The translations under genes were made by a program, and so were the position numbers. From NCBI RefSeq assembly GCF_024508875.1, contig NZ_JANINU010000021.1:1-60058 (forward strand): a stretch of DNA of 60,058 bases, given 5' to 3'. Source of the DNA: Phenylobacterium sp. (GTDB taxonomy: Bacteria; Pseudomonadota; Alphaproteobacteria; Caulobacterales; Caulobacteraceae). Shown in pieces: positions 35,293-43,111 of the stretch (the stretch's first letter is position 1; each line of letters opens with the position of its first letter). The notes beneath the pieces were generated by a model, which did not search any database, was not told the DNA's origin, and saw nothing but the letters and a program-made list of their open reading frames with translations.

Positions 35293-35645
35293 GCCCGAAG
35301 GACATGGCGCTCTGCAGCGTCTTCGCCGTGGCGCTGCCCCTCGGCCAGATGATGTTCAAATGGGGCGCGATCTACAACGAGCGCCTGTCCGGCCCCTTCC
35401 TGGCGCGCGTGCTCCAGAACTATCCGCTGATGGGCGCCTTCGCCTGGTACGGCGTCACCGCGCTGCTGTGGTTCTACGTCCTGACCCGCGTGCCGCTCAG
35501 CCTGGCCTACGCCTTCTCGCTGATCGGCTCGTGCCTCGTGCCGCTGGCGGGCTGGCTGGTGTTCAAGGAACAGGCGTCGTGGACCATGGTCGCCGGCTAC
35601 GGCCTGATGATCGCCGGCCTCTTCCTCGTGGTGCGCCCGGCGTGA
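35289..35645 (+). CDS. Small EamA/SMR-like membrane protein (ArnE-like flippase)
   Basis: This 118-residue protein has four predicted membrane helices: MALCSVFAVALPLGQMMFKWG, YPLMGAFAWYGVTALLWFYVL, VPLSLAYAFSLIGSCLVPLAGWLVF and MVAGYGLMIAGLFLVVRP. It resembles the small multidrug-resistance/DMT fold of ArnE/ArnF, which flip undecaprenyl-phosphate-aminoarabinose. The ATG at 35289 overlaps the preceding stop (ATGA) and its own stop overlaps the next GTG start. It is hidden inside a longer false open frame and is easily missed. Confidence 0.85.
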   Translation: MSPKDMALCSVFAVALPLGQMMFKWGAIYNERLSGPFLARVLQNYPLMGAFAWYGVTALLWFYVLTRVPLSLAYAFSLIGSCLVPLAGWLVFKEQASWTMVAGYGLMIAGLFLVVRPA

Positions 35646-37015
35646 GCGCCCGCGCCGGCCTTCGCGGCTCGCCCGCCCGCTGGGCCTTCTGGGCCGTGCT
35701 GGCGGGCGCCTTCCTGCTGATGCTCAGGCTGAACCTGCCCGGGCACCTCACCGTCGATTCGGTGCTGGCGCTGCACGAGGGCCGGTTCGGCGTCCGCACC
35801 ACCTGGAACCCGGCTTTCTTTGGCTGGCTGCTGGGCGTGCTGGACCGGATCCACACCGGCACCGCGCTGGCGGTCATGCTCAGCGGGGCCGTGCTGTTCG
35901 GCGCCTGGGCGCTCCTGCCGGCCGTCCGTGGGCGGACGAGCTGGCTCGCGCCCGTCCTCGCCCTGGGCCTCGTCGCCCTCCCGCAGGTGATGATCTACCC
36001 CGGCATCGTCTGGAAGGACGTGCAGTTCGCGGTGGCCACGCTCGCCGGCTTCTCGCTGCTGGCGTTCGGCGTCCGCGACCGCCTCGGCCGCACGCCCTGG
36101 CTCAGCCTGGCCGCGGCCGCCCTGCTGTTCGCCGCCGCCGGCCTGCTGCGCCAGAATGGCCTGATCCTGGCCCTGCCCGCGGCCCTGGCGATCGCCTGGT
36201 CGCGGTCGGCGTACAAGGGCTGGCTGCGCAGCGCCGCCCTCGCCGTGGCCTGGCTGGCGACCGTTGCGGCCCTGACCTTCATGCTGAGCGTCGTGGCCCA
36301 GCCCCAGGGTATCGGCGCGCCCGATGCGGCCGGCGGCAAGGGCCTGCGCATCCTGCAGAACTACGACCTCGCCGCCGCAGCAGCCCTCGAACCGGGCCGG
36401 CGCATGCCGTACATCGAGCGCGCCTCCCCGGCGGCCGCGGCCCATCTGCGAGCCCACGCGGCCGAGTTCTACTCGCCCGAGCGGGTGGACAAGATGGCGT
36501 CCGACGAGCGCATGTCGCAGCTCTGGCGCACGGTGCCGCCCGCGGTCGCCCGGGCGGAGTGGTTCGCCCTCATCCGCGACGACCCGGCGCTTTACCTGCG
36601 CGCCCGCATGCTGGCGTTCGAGCAGGTCTTCGCCACCCCGCTGATCGACAGTTGCCTGCCGGTCACCGTGGGCGTGGACGGCCCGCCGCCGACGCTTGAG
36701 GCGCTGAAGATGACCCGGCGCTTCGACCGAAACGACCAGCGCCTCTACAACTACGCCACCTGGTACATGGAGACACCGGCCCTCTCGCACGTGGCCTTCG
36801 CCGCCATCGCCGCGGTGCTGGCCGTGCTGCTGCTCCTTCGGCGCGACCCGGCCGACCTGGTGATCGCCGGCCTGCTGGCCGGCGCACTCGGCTTCGCCGC
36901 CAGCTTCTTCGTCATCTCGATCGCCTGCGACTACCGCTACCTCTACCTGCTCGACGTCGCCGCCATCACCGGCCTGATCTACTTGGCCGTCGATCCACGC
37001 CTGAGCCGGCGCTGA
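35642..37015 (+). CDS. Membrane GT-C glycosyltransferase-like protein
   Basis: This predicted 457-residue integral membrane protein has an N-terminal acidic luminal loop (NLPGHLTVDSVLALHEGRFG) after helix 1, as in GT-C enzymes where the first loop carries the catalytic acid. There are about nine hydrophobic segments plus a soluble periplasmic part (about 225-370). It probably transfers the sugar from the undecaprenyl carrier to a surface acceptor. The GTG at 35642 overlaps the flippase stop by 4 nt. The family is uncertain; it is not clearly ArnT. Confidence 0.75.
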   Translation: MSARAGLRGSPARWAFWAVLAGAFLLMLRLNLPGHLTVDSVLALHEGRFGVRTTWNPAFFGWLLGVLDRIHTGTALAVMLSGAVLFGAWALLPAVRGRTSWLAPVLALGLVALPQVMIYPGIVWKDVQFAVATLAGFSLLAFGVRDRLGRTPWLSLAAAALLFAAAGLLRQNGLILALPAALAIAWSRSAYKGWLRSAALAVAWLATVAALTFMLSVVAQPQGIGAPDAAGGKGLRILQNYDLAAAAALEPGRRMPYIERASPAAAAHLRAHAAEFYSPERVDKMASDERMSQLWRTVPPAVARAEWFALIRDDPALYLRARMLAFEQVFATPLIDSCLPVTVGVDGPPPTLEALKMTRRFDRNDQRLYNYATWYMETPALSHVAFAAIAAVLAVLLLLRRDPADLVIAGLLAGALGFAASFFVISIACDYRYLYLLDVAAITGLIYLAVDPRLSRR

Positions 37016-37539
37016 AGCGTTCGTCCTCCTCTCCCCCCGCGAAGCGAGAGGGGAGAGGGTAGGGAGAGGGGCGACGCAAGCCTGAACGCTTGCACAACGG
37101 TTCAGCCATGACCCGCCGCGATGCCCAGGCGTCCTGGTAAACCCGTGCGATCCTGGGTAGCGCTGCAAGCGCTCTTCGGCGGGTCCCGGCTGAACCCGGA
37201 GCGGTCGTGGCGCGTCGTGCGCCACCCTTCTCCCTACCCTCTCCCCTCTCTTCCCTAGGCCCAAGGCCGAGGGCGGGGGGAGAGGAGGTGGGCTTCTCAC
37301 CTCCGCTTACGTTGGTGAGGTCCGCTTCCCGAACGCGCGGCGAGAGTCCGGTCCCTGGCATGACTTCAATTTCCGCCTTCATCCGTTGCGGACGTAGGCG
37401 CCATTTGCCTGGCGGAACGCTCGGGAGAGGTCTTCGCGGCAGCAATTACAAGCTGAGCGATCTAAACTCCTCCACCCGCACATCGACCTGTGCGAAGCTG
37501 GCTCGGAGGTGATCGGACTGCCGATCTAGGGGAGGGAGA
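37016..37539. other. 524-nt intergenic region with a large inverted repeat
   Basis: No supported gene is seen. The first 270 nt form an imperfect inverted repeat (see the 37025 entry). The rest (37289-37539) contains a small hairpin CTCACC/GGTGAG (37296-37301 with 37314-37319) and the region before the PEP-CTERM-like gene, ending in GGGGAGGGAGA just before its ATG. Base composition drops noticeably toward the right end. Confidence 0.6.
37025..37288. repeat. Imperfect long inverted-repeat element (REP/MITE-like)
   Basis: The left arm 37025-37073 matches the reverse complement of the right arm 37224-37288, with an insert in the right arm; internal blocks (GTTCAGCC, GACCCGCCG) also match in inverted order. 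The left arm itself folds, CCTCTCCCC (37028-37036) pairing with GGGGAGAGG (37050-37058). A related 32-bp copy lies at 27683. It codes for no transposase, so it is a non-autonomous or structural repeat. Confidence 0.65.
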
Positions 37540-38226
37540 ATGAGGATCTTCACTGCAGCGCTAGCCGCCAGCACCGTCCTGCTCGCGGGTCAGCCCGCGG
37601 CGGCCGCGTACCTACTGATCGAGGCTCATGGCACAGCTATTGGCAAGGACTGGAACAACGCCTTGGGAGGTGGCGTTGTAAACTACGCGATCCCGTTCCG
37701 CTTGGTGGGCACACTCGACCTCAGCGGAATAGACCCGATCGACCCGACGACCGTGCAAGGAGGTTCAGCGTTCTCGCCTGACGTGCCGGTTGTGACCGAT
37801 GCTCACGTCGAATTGGGACCTTTTACGCTCAACATGCCCGGCGAGTACCTCGGCGCGGGCTTTGTCTCTCCCACGGTCTTCCGGTTCAGTTCCATCTATG
37901 GGGTGGACGCCGGTTGGACGAACGTTGGGATCGAGGTGGCCTTCAACACCCCAATTGCTTTGGCGGATCTCCGAGCTCTCCCGGCGGGCAATCTCTGTCT
38001 TATCGGCGCCTGTTCAGCGGGCATGAACATGCAAGGTTTTCACATCGACGGCTACGTTCCTCCGAGCTTGATGACAGACGTGACAGTGACTTATCTTGAA
38101 GGCGAGCCCCAGGGGGTTCCTTCCGGTCCAGTTCCGGATCCCGACGTCTGGGCGCTGATGGTTCTTGGGTTCGGCGCGACGGGCGCACGCCTTCGTCGCC
38201 GCGCTCGAGCCGTCTCGCTGTGCTGA
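37540..38226 (+). CDS. PEPxxWA-CTERM-like exported protein
   Basis: This 228-residue protein has a signal peptide (about 1-23, AAAAY cleavage region) and an extracellular beta-rich domain. The C-terminal sorting-like signal VPDPDVWALMVLGFGATGARLRRRAR has the motif, hydrophobic helix and arginine cluster. The motif differs from the common VPEPxxWA form by having PDPDVWA. Such signals are normally processed by exosortase, which is not in this window. The gene looks less GC-rich than its neighbours. GGGGAGGGAGA precedes the ATG. Function may be surface or matrix related. Confidence 0.8.
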   Translation: MRIFTAALAASTVLLAGQPAAAAYLLIEAHGTAIGKDWNNALGGGVVNYAIPFRLVGTLDLSGIDPIDPTTVQGGSAFSPDVPVVTDAHVELGPFTLNMPGEYLGAGFVSPTVFRFSSIYGVDAGWTNVGIEVAFNTPIALADLRALPAGNLCLIGACSAGMNMQGFHIDGYVPPSLMTDVTVTYLEGEPQGVPSGPVPDPDVWALMVLGFGATGARLRRRARAVSLC

Positions 38227-38293
38227 CGGCAGTTATCCGAATGATAGAATGTGAGATCGGCTTTCCGCCCATCTCTGACGTTTGCAGCGTCCG

Positions 38294-38312
38294 CCGACGG
38301 CTTTCCCGTCGG
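38294..38312. terminator. Hairpin between convergent genes
   Basis: CCGACGG (38294-38300) pairs with CCGTCGG (38306-38312) around a 5-nt loop, in the 116-nt space between the converging PEP-CTERM-like and sulfotransferase genes. No U tract follows, so this is a weak terminator candidate. Confidence 0.35.
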
Positions 38313-38342
38313 GTCCGCTCCGCGCTTCCCCCGCGCCTGCCC

Positions 38343-39401
38343 TCACTCCTCCGCTAACGCCGCGTCCAGTTCCGCGTCGATGCCGTCCAGCAGGCTTTGC
38401 GCCGCGCGCCAGCCGTCCTCCAGCCGCGCGATGCTGGCGCGGGCCTCGGTCTCGAACGCCTGGGCCACCTCCAGCCGGGCGCGCGCCTCCATCAACTCGG
38501 CCCGCACGGCGGCGAGGTCGCGGGTCGTCGACGAAATCAGGGCGCCCATGTCCCGGGCCCGCTCGGCCAGGCGGGCCGCCGCGCCGTCCAGCAGCGCGAT
38601 CTTCGGCGACTTGCCCGCCGCCTTGGCCTCGAACCAGGCGAAGACGTCCGCTGCGATCTCCCCGGCCCAGCCGAGCCCCTTCAGACCGTCGCTGACCGCG
38701 TTGTGGCGCAGCTCCGGGGTCAGGAAGCCGTCGATCTCCTTCGCCGACCTCGCCGTCAGCTTCGGCAGCGGCGCCCCGTGGGCGGCCTCGATCCGCGCGA
38801 CCTCGGCCCGCCAGTCCGCCAGCAGGGCGTCGTAGCCGACGAAGGCGCGCGGCAGGTCGCGGGTATAGGCTTCCGCCGCCAGCATGTAGGCGCTCCAGAC
38901 CAGCACCGACTTCTCGTCGGCGAAGCCGTCGCGCCGGCGCAGCGAGCCGGCCACCGCCAGGGGATGGCGCACCGGGATCACGCAGCGGGCGCCGACCCCG
39001 CGCGCGTCCAGCACGCGCCGCCACATGGGCAGCAGCACGGTGGCCCGGGGATCCTTCATCAGCGGCCAGGCCGCCTTGGGGAATTCCTCGTCGAACAGGG
39101 CGATGGCGCGGTCCAGCCAGGCCTGCTCCTCGGCCTCGGGCAGGGGGCGGTAGGGGTAGGCGAACGGGTCGTCCCAGGCCGAGCCGGCGGCGCGCAGCCG
39201 CTCGTCGTTGAAGATCGCGATCTTCCACGGCTCGAAGTAGCCCTTGGCGTTGTGCTCGTCGCCCGGCATCACGTTCTTCGGCAGGTCCGCGCCGGCCAGC
39301 GCCAGGAGCTGGGTCACGGCCGAGGTGCCCGAACGGTGCATGCCCAGCACCAGGTAGGCGGTGCGCGGGCCGGCGGCGGCTTTTGCGGGTGGGCGGCTCA
39401 T
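38343..39401 (-). CDS. Sulfotransferase-like P-loop protein with coiled-coil C-terminus
   Basis: This predicted 352-residue protein has the sulfotransferase-type P-loop GMHRSGTSAVTQLL at residues 20-33 (the PAPS 5'-phosphosulfate binding loop) and a later basic motif CVIPVRHPLAVAGSLRRR (3'-phosphate-binding type). The C-terminal about 80 residues (ARLAERARDMGALISS onward) form a long helix with heptad character, ending in acidic residues. It could sulfate surface glycans. The ATG at 39401 is chosen to fit just before the P-loop domain; the open frame runs on upstream only as a shadow. Confidence 0.8.
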   Translation of the reverse strand: MSRPPAKAAAGPRTAYLVLGMHRSGTSAVTQLLALAGADLPKNVMPGDEHNAKGYFEPWKIAIFNDERLRAAGSAWDDPFAYPYRPLPEAEEQAWLDRAIALFDEEFPKAAWPLMKDPRATVLLPMWRRVLDARGVGARCVIPVRHPLAVAGSLRRRDGFADEKSVLVWSAYMLAAEAYTRDLPRAFVGYDALLADWRAEVARIEAAHGAPLPKLTARSAKEIDGFLTPELRHNAVSDGLKGLGWAGEIAADVFAWFEAKAAGKSPKIALLDGAAARLAERARDMGALISSTTRDLAAVRAELMEARARLEVAQAFETEARASIARLEDGWRAAQSLLDGIDAELDAALAEE

Positions 39402-39533
39402 CGTCTGGGCGGTGGTACGGGTCCGGCGGCCCGGCGGCAAGCGGTTGATCGCAAGGGCGGGACCGCCGAGGTTGAACGGCCGGACCAACTGTTGCAAACC
39501 AGCCTGCCGCCCGATCTCAGGACACGATACGCC

Positions 39534-41486
39534 ATGGCCGCCACGGCCCAAGCTGAGGACCGGACGCGCGCCGCGCAGACGCATCGGGTCATCGCCGCGG
39601 CGTTCGACCCGGACTTCTACCGCGCGACCTACGCCGACCTGCCCGACGACATGGGCCCGCTCTGGCACTATCGGCTGGCCGGCTGGCTGGAGCGTCGCGA
39701 CCCGGCGCCCTGGTTCTCGGTCGCGGCCTATCTGGACGAAAACCCCGACGTCGAGGCGGCGGGGATCGAGCCCTTCTTCCACTTCCTGACCAAGGGCCGC
39801 CATCAGGGCCGCGACGTCAGGCCCTCGCGGCACGCGGCGGCCTATTTCGGCCAGGTGGACTGGTCGCCGGCGCCGTGGAGCCACCTGAGCTTCGCCGTCC
39901 CGGACGCCGTGTCGCTGCCTCACGGCCGTCGCCGGCGCCCGGCCGCGCCGCTGACGCCCGACCAGCACGCGGCGGTGGCCGCCGAGTTCGATACGGCCTT
40001 CTACCTCGCTGCCAACCCCGATGTGGCGGCGGCGGGCATGGATCCGCTGGACCACTTCATCCGCGCGGGCTGGCTCGAGGATCGCGACCCGAACGCCCGC
40101 TTCTCGGTGGCCGACTACCTCGACGCCAATCCGGACGTCGCCGCGGCGAACATGAACCCCTTCGCCCACTACCTGGTCGCCGGCCGCGCCGAGGGGCGCC
40201 AGCCGCGCCACCAGCTCGGCTTCCGCTACGACGTGGTGGCGCGCATGCGGCCGGTGGAGGATCGCATCGCCGCGGCGGTCCAGGCCTCGGCCCGCCTGCG
40301 CACCGATCCGCCCAGCCGGCTCACCGCCGCCTTCGCCCGCCTGGGCGAGCTGCACGTGACGCTCAGCCACGACAACTACGTCGAACACTCCGGCGGGCTG
40401 CAGCTCTGCGTGCGCCGCGAGTCGCAGCAGTTCGCCGCCCGCGGGGTCGCGCACCTGCACCTCTATCCCGCGATCCCGTGGCCGGTGGTGCGGAACGAGG
40501 GCGAGCCGGGGCCGCTGGGGGTGATGCTGAATGGCCGCCGCATCGGCTTCTTCGCGCCCGAGGCCGTTCGCGACGCCCTGGCGGCGGCGCCGCGCCAGGG
40601 CAAACGCAGCTTCGCCGTCCACAGCCTGCTGGGCCACGCGCCCGACGCCACCGCCGACATCCTCGCCGCCGCGGGCCTGCGCGAAGGCTTCTTCTGGCTG
40701 CACGACTTCGCCAGCCTCTGCGCCGGCTTCCACCTGCTGCGCAACGACGTGCAAGACTGCGCGGCGCCCCCACCCGACAGCGCCGCCTGCGGGGTCTGCG
40801 CCTACGGCCCGCACCGGCGGCGTCACCTCGACGCTCACCGACGGCTCTTCGAGCGCCTGGCGCTGACGGTGGTCGCGCCGTCGCAGACCACGCTCGAGTT
40901 CTGGCGCTCGCACGGCGACCTGCCCGCCGCGTCGACCGTCGTCCTGCCGCACGCCCGGCTCGTCGAGCGGAAGGTCGCGCGCCGCCCGGCCGGCGAGCGT
41001 CCGTTCCGGCTGGCCTACCTGGGCATGCCGACGCCGCTGAAGGGCTGGCCCGTGTTCCGCGAGCTGGCCCAGCGGTTCGAGGGCGATCCGCGCTACGACT
41101 TCCTGCATCTCGGCGGGGCGCCCGAGCCCTCGGCTCCGGCGACCTTCCACAAGGTGGTCGTGACGGGCGAAAGCCCGCTGGCGATGCAGCAGGCGCTGGA
41201 AGCGCTGCAGGCCGACGCGGCGCTGATCTGGCCGCTTTGCCGCGAGACCTTCTCGTTCACCGCCTACGAGGCCGCCGCCGCGGGCGCGGCCGTGCTGACC
41301 AACCCCGACAGCGGCAACGTCGCCGCCTTCGCCGCCGACCCCGCGCGCGGCCTCGTGCTCGCCGATGAGGCCGCATTGCACGTCGCCTTCGAAACCGGCG
41401 CGGTGCTGGCCCTGGCGCGCGCGCGCCGCAAGGCGACGATCTACGACCTCGCCTACAGCGGCATGACCGGAGACCTGGTCGCGTGA
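39534..41486 (+). CDS. NPDV-repeat glycosyltransferase 1
   Basis: This 650-residue protein begins with four copies of a roughly 38-residue repeat in two pairs (about 24-95 and 150-225; for example FDTAFYLAANPDVAAAGMDP followed by HF, GW and RDP). A GT-B-like enzyme follows: ELHVTLSHDNYVEHSGGLQL, then the cysteine block SLCAGFHLLRNDVQDC and CGVC, then RLAYLGMPTPLKGWPVFRELAQRF and LCRETFSFTAYEAAAAGAAVLTNPDSGN. The last segment is the GT4-like donor-binding site. It is the first of three tandem paralogues, divergent from the sulfotransferase gene. ATG 39534 is the best start. Donor and acceptor are unknown. Confidence 0.82.
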   Translation: MAATAQAEDRTRAAQTHRVIAAAFDPDFYRATYADLPDDMGPLWHYRLAGWLERRDPAPWFSVAAYLDENPDVEAAGIEPFFHFLTKGRHQGRDVRPSRHAAAYFGQVDWSPAPWSHLSFAVPDAVSLPHGRRRRPAAPLTPDQHAAVAAEFDTAFYLAANPDVAAAGMDPLDHFIRAGWLEDRDPNARFSVADYLDANPDVAAANMNPFAHYLVAGRAEGRQPRHQLGFRYDVVARMRPVEDRIAAAVQASARLRTDPPSRLTAAFARLGELHVTLSHDNYVEHSGGLQLCVRRESQQFAARGVAHLHLYPAIPWPVVRNEGEPGPLGVMLNGRRIGFFAPEAVRDALAAAPRQGKRSFAVHSLLGHAPDATADILAAAGLREGFFWLHDFASLCAGFHLLRNDVQDCAAPPPDSAACGVCAYGPHRRRHLDAHRRLFERLALTVVAPSQTTLEFWRSHGDLPAASTVVLPHARLVERKVARRPAGERPFRLAYLGMPTPLKGWPVFRELAQRFEGDPRYDFLHLGGAPEPSAPATFHKVVVTGESPLAMQQALEALQADAALIWPLCRETFSFTAYEAAAAGAAVLTNPDSGNVAAFAADPARGLVLADEAALHVAFETGAVLALARARRKATIYDLAYSGMTGDLVA

Positions 41487-43111
41487 GGCGCCTGCTGGCC
41501 GCCGCGGTCCCTTCCGGCCTGCGCGGGCGCCTGCGCCGGCTCCAGCCCGAGCACGCGCTCGCCGCCGGCGCCTTCGACCGCGCCTTCTACCTGCGCACCT
41601 ACCCGGACGTGGCGCAGTCCGGGATGGACCCGCTGGAACACTTCATGGCGCACGGCTGGCGCGAGGGGCGCGATCCGTCGCCCGACTTCTCGGTCAGCGC
41701 CTATCTCGAAGCGGTCGTCGAAGTGGCCGAGTCGGGGGAGAACCCGTTCCTGCACTGGCTGGCCGCCGGGCGGCCCCAGGTGGTGCGCCGGGAACATCCG
41801 CTGGGGTTCCGGTACGAGATCGTCGAGCGGCTGGTCCCGCTGGAGGTGCGGATCGCCAAGGCCGTCGGCCAGGCGCCGCCGCGGCTCGACGACGAGGCGG
41901 TGCTGGCGCAGGCCTTGGAAGTGTCGCGGGAAGGCTTCGCCCGCCTGCACGTGACGCTCAGCCACGACGACTTCACCGCGAACCTGGGGGGCGTTCAGCT
42001 CGTCATCGGTCGTGAGGCGTCCGCGCTCGAAGCCGCCGGCCGCGACCATCTGCATCTCCATCCCGCGCGTCCCTGGCCGGTGGTTCGCCCCCACGATGCG
42101 CCGGGCGCCCTGGGTGTCGTCTGGAACGGGAAGGCCGTCGGGGTCTTCGCGCCTGCCACCATCGCCCGCGTGCTGTCCGCGGCGGCCGGCGCGCAGGCGG
42201 GCGGCTCGCAGGCGGCAGGCGGGCGCAGCTTCGCCATCCACAGCCTGCTGGGCCATACCGCCGACGAGACCGCCGACATCCTCGCCGCGGCGGGCCTGCG
42301 CGAGGGCGCCTTCTGGCTGCACGACTTCGCCAGCCTCTGCGCCGGCTTCCATCTGCTCCGCGACGATGTCGAGGACTGCGCGGCCCCGCCGCCCGGCAGC
42401 CCGGCCTGCGGCGTCTGCGTCTATGGAGCCTGGCGGGAACGGCACCGGGCCGAGCACGCGCGCCTGTTCCAGCGGCTGCGGCTCACCGTCGTCAGCCCGT
42501 CTCAGAACGCGCTCGACCTGTGGCGCTCCGCCGACGACCTGCCGGCGGCCGGCCTGCGCGTGCATCCGCACGTGACGCTCGCGCCGCGCGGCCCGGCGCC
42601 GGAGGCCGAACCGGACCGGCCGTTCCGTCTCGCCTACGCGGGCTTCCCGGCCGCGCACAAGGGCTGGCCCCTATTTCGCCGTCTCGCCCTGCGCCACGCG
42701 GCCGATCCACGCTACGCCTTCCTGCACCTCGGCGCGCGGCCCGAGCCGAACCTTGGCCTGCCGTTCCACGCCGTCCGGGTCGAGCCCGACCGGCCGCTCG
42801 CCATGCAGGCCGCCCTCGAAGAGCATCGTCCCGACGCCGTCCTGGTCTGGTCCCTGTGCCGCGAGACCTTCTCGTTCGTCGCCCACGAGGCGGTGGCGGC
42901 GGGCTGCGCGGTCGTCACCGGGCCCGACAGCGGCAATGTGGCGGCCTTCGTCGCGGCCGGCGGGCAAGGGGCCGTGCTGGACGACGAAGCGGCGCTGGAG
43001 GCGGCGTTCGAGAGCGGCTCCATCCTGGCGCTGGCCCGCGCCGCCCGCCGGCCGCAACTCCACGACATCGCCTTCAGCGACCTGCCGGTCGACCTGCGGA
43101 GCCGCGCGTGA
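41483..43111 (+). CDS. NPDV-repeat glycosyltransferase 2
   Basis: This 542-residue paralogue of the preceding gene has two N-terminal repeats (about 30-105; FDRAFYLRTYPDVAQSGMDP, second copy degenerate). The glycosyltransferase core has LHVTLSHDDFTANLGGVQL, IHSLLGHTADETADILAAAG, the four-cysteine block SLCAGFHLLRDDVEDC...CGVC, FRLAYAGFPAAHKGWPLFRRLA and LCRETFSFVAHEAVAAGCAVVTGPDSGN. The GTG start at 41483 overlaps the previous stop by 4 nt, and the stop overlaps the next GTG. Sequential duplication with retention of the reading-frame overlaps suggests a coupled assembly line. Confidence 0.82.
   Translation: MRRLLAAAVPSGLRGRLRRLQPEHALAAGAFDRAFYLRTYPDVAQSGMDPLEHFMAHGWREGRDPSPDFSVSAYLEAVVEVAESGENPFLHWLAAGRPQVVRREHPLGFRYEIVERLVPLEVRIAKAVGQAPPRLDDEAVLAQALEVSREGFARLHVTLSHDDFTANLGGVQLVIGREASALEAAGRDHLHLHPARPWPVVRPHDAPGALGVVWNGKAVGVFAPATIARVLSAAAGAQAGGSQAAGGRSFAIHSLLGHTADETADILAAAGLREGAFWLHDFASLCAGFHLLRDDVEDCAAPPPGSPACGVCVYGAWRERHRAEHARLFQRLRLTVVSPSQNALDLWRSADDLPAAGLRVHPHVTLAPRGPAPEAEPDRPFRLAYAGFPAAHKGWPLFRRLALRHAADPRYAFLHLGARPEPNLGLPFHAVRVEPDRPLAMQAALEEHRPDAVLVWSLCRETFSFVAHEAVAAGCAVVTGPDSGNVAAFVAAGGQGAVLDDEAALEAAFESGSILALARAARRPQLHDIAFSDLPVDLRSRA

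Noticed and set aside
33297..35645. A single 782-codon plus-strand protein
   Set aside because: Its first part is antisense to the Wzm-like permease and its middle is out of frame with the GT2 gene. Only the last 118 codons (35289-35645) encode a real protein.
37207..37512. A small gene inside the inverted-repeat region
   Set aside because: It overlaps the right arm of the repeat, has no ribosome site and no protein-like composition.
38397..41486. A single 1029-codon plus-strand gene instead of the 650-residue glycosyltransferase
   Set aside because: The first 379 codons are antisense to the sulfotransferase gene and carry no protein features; the real start is at 39534.
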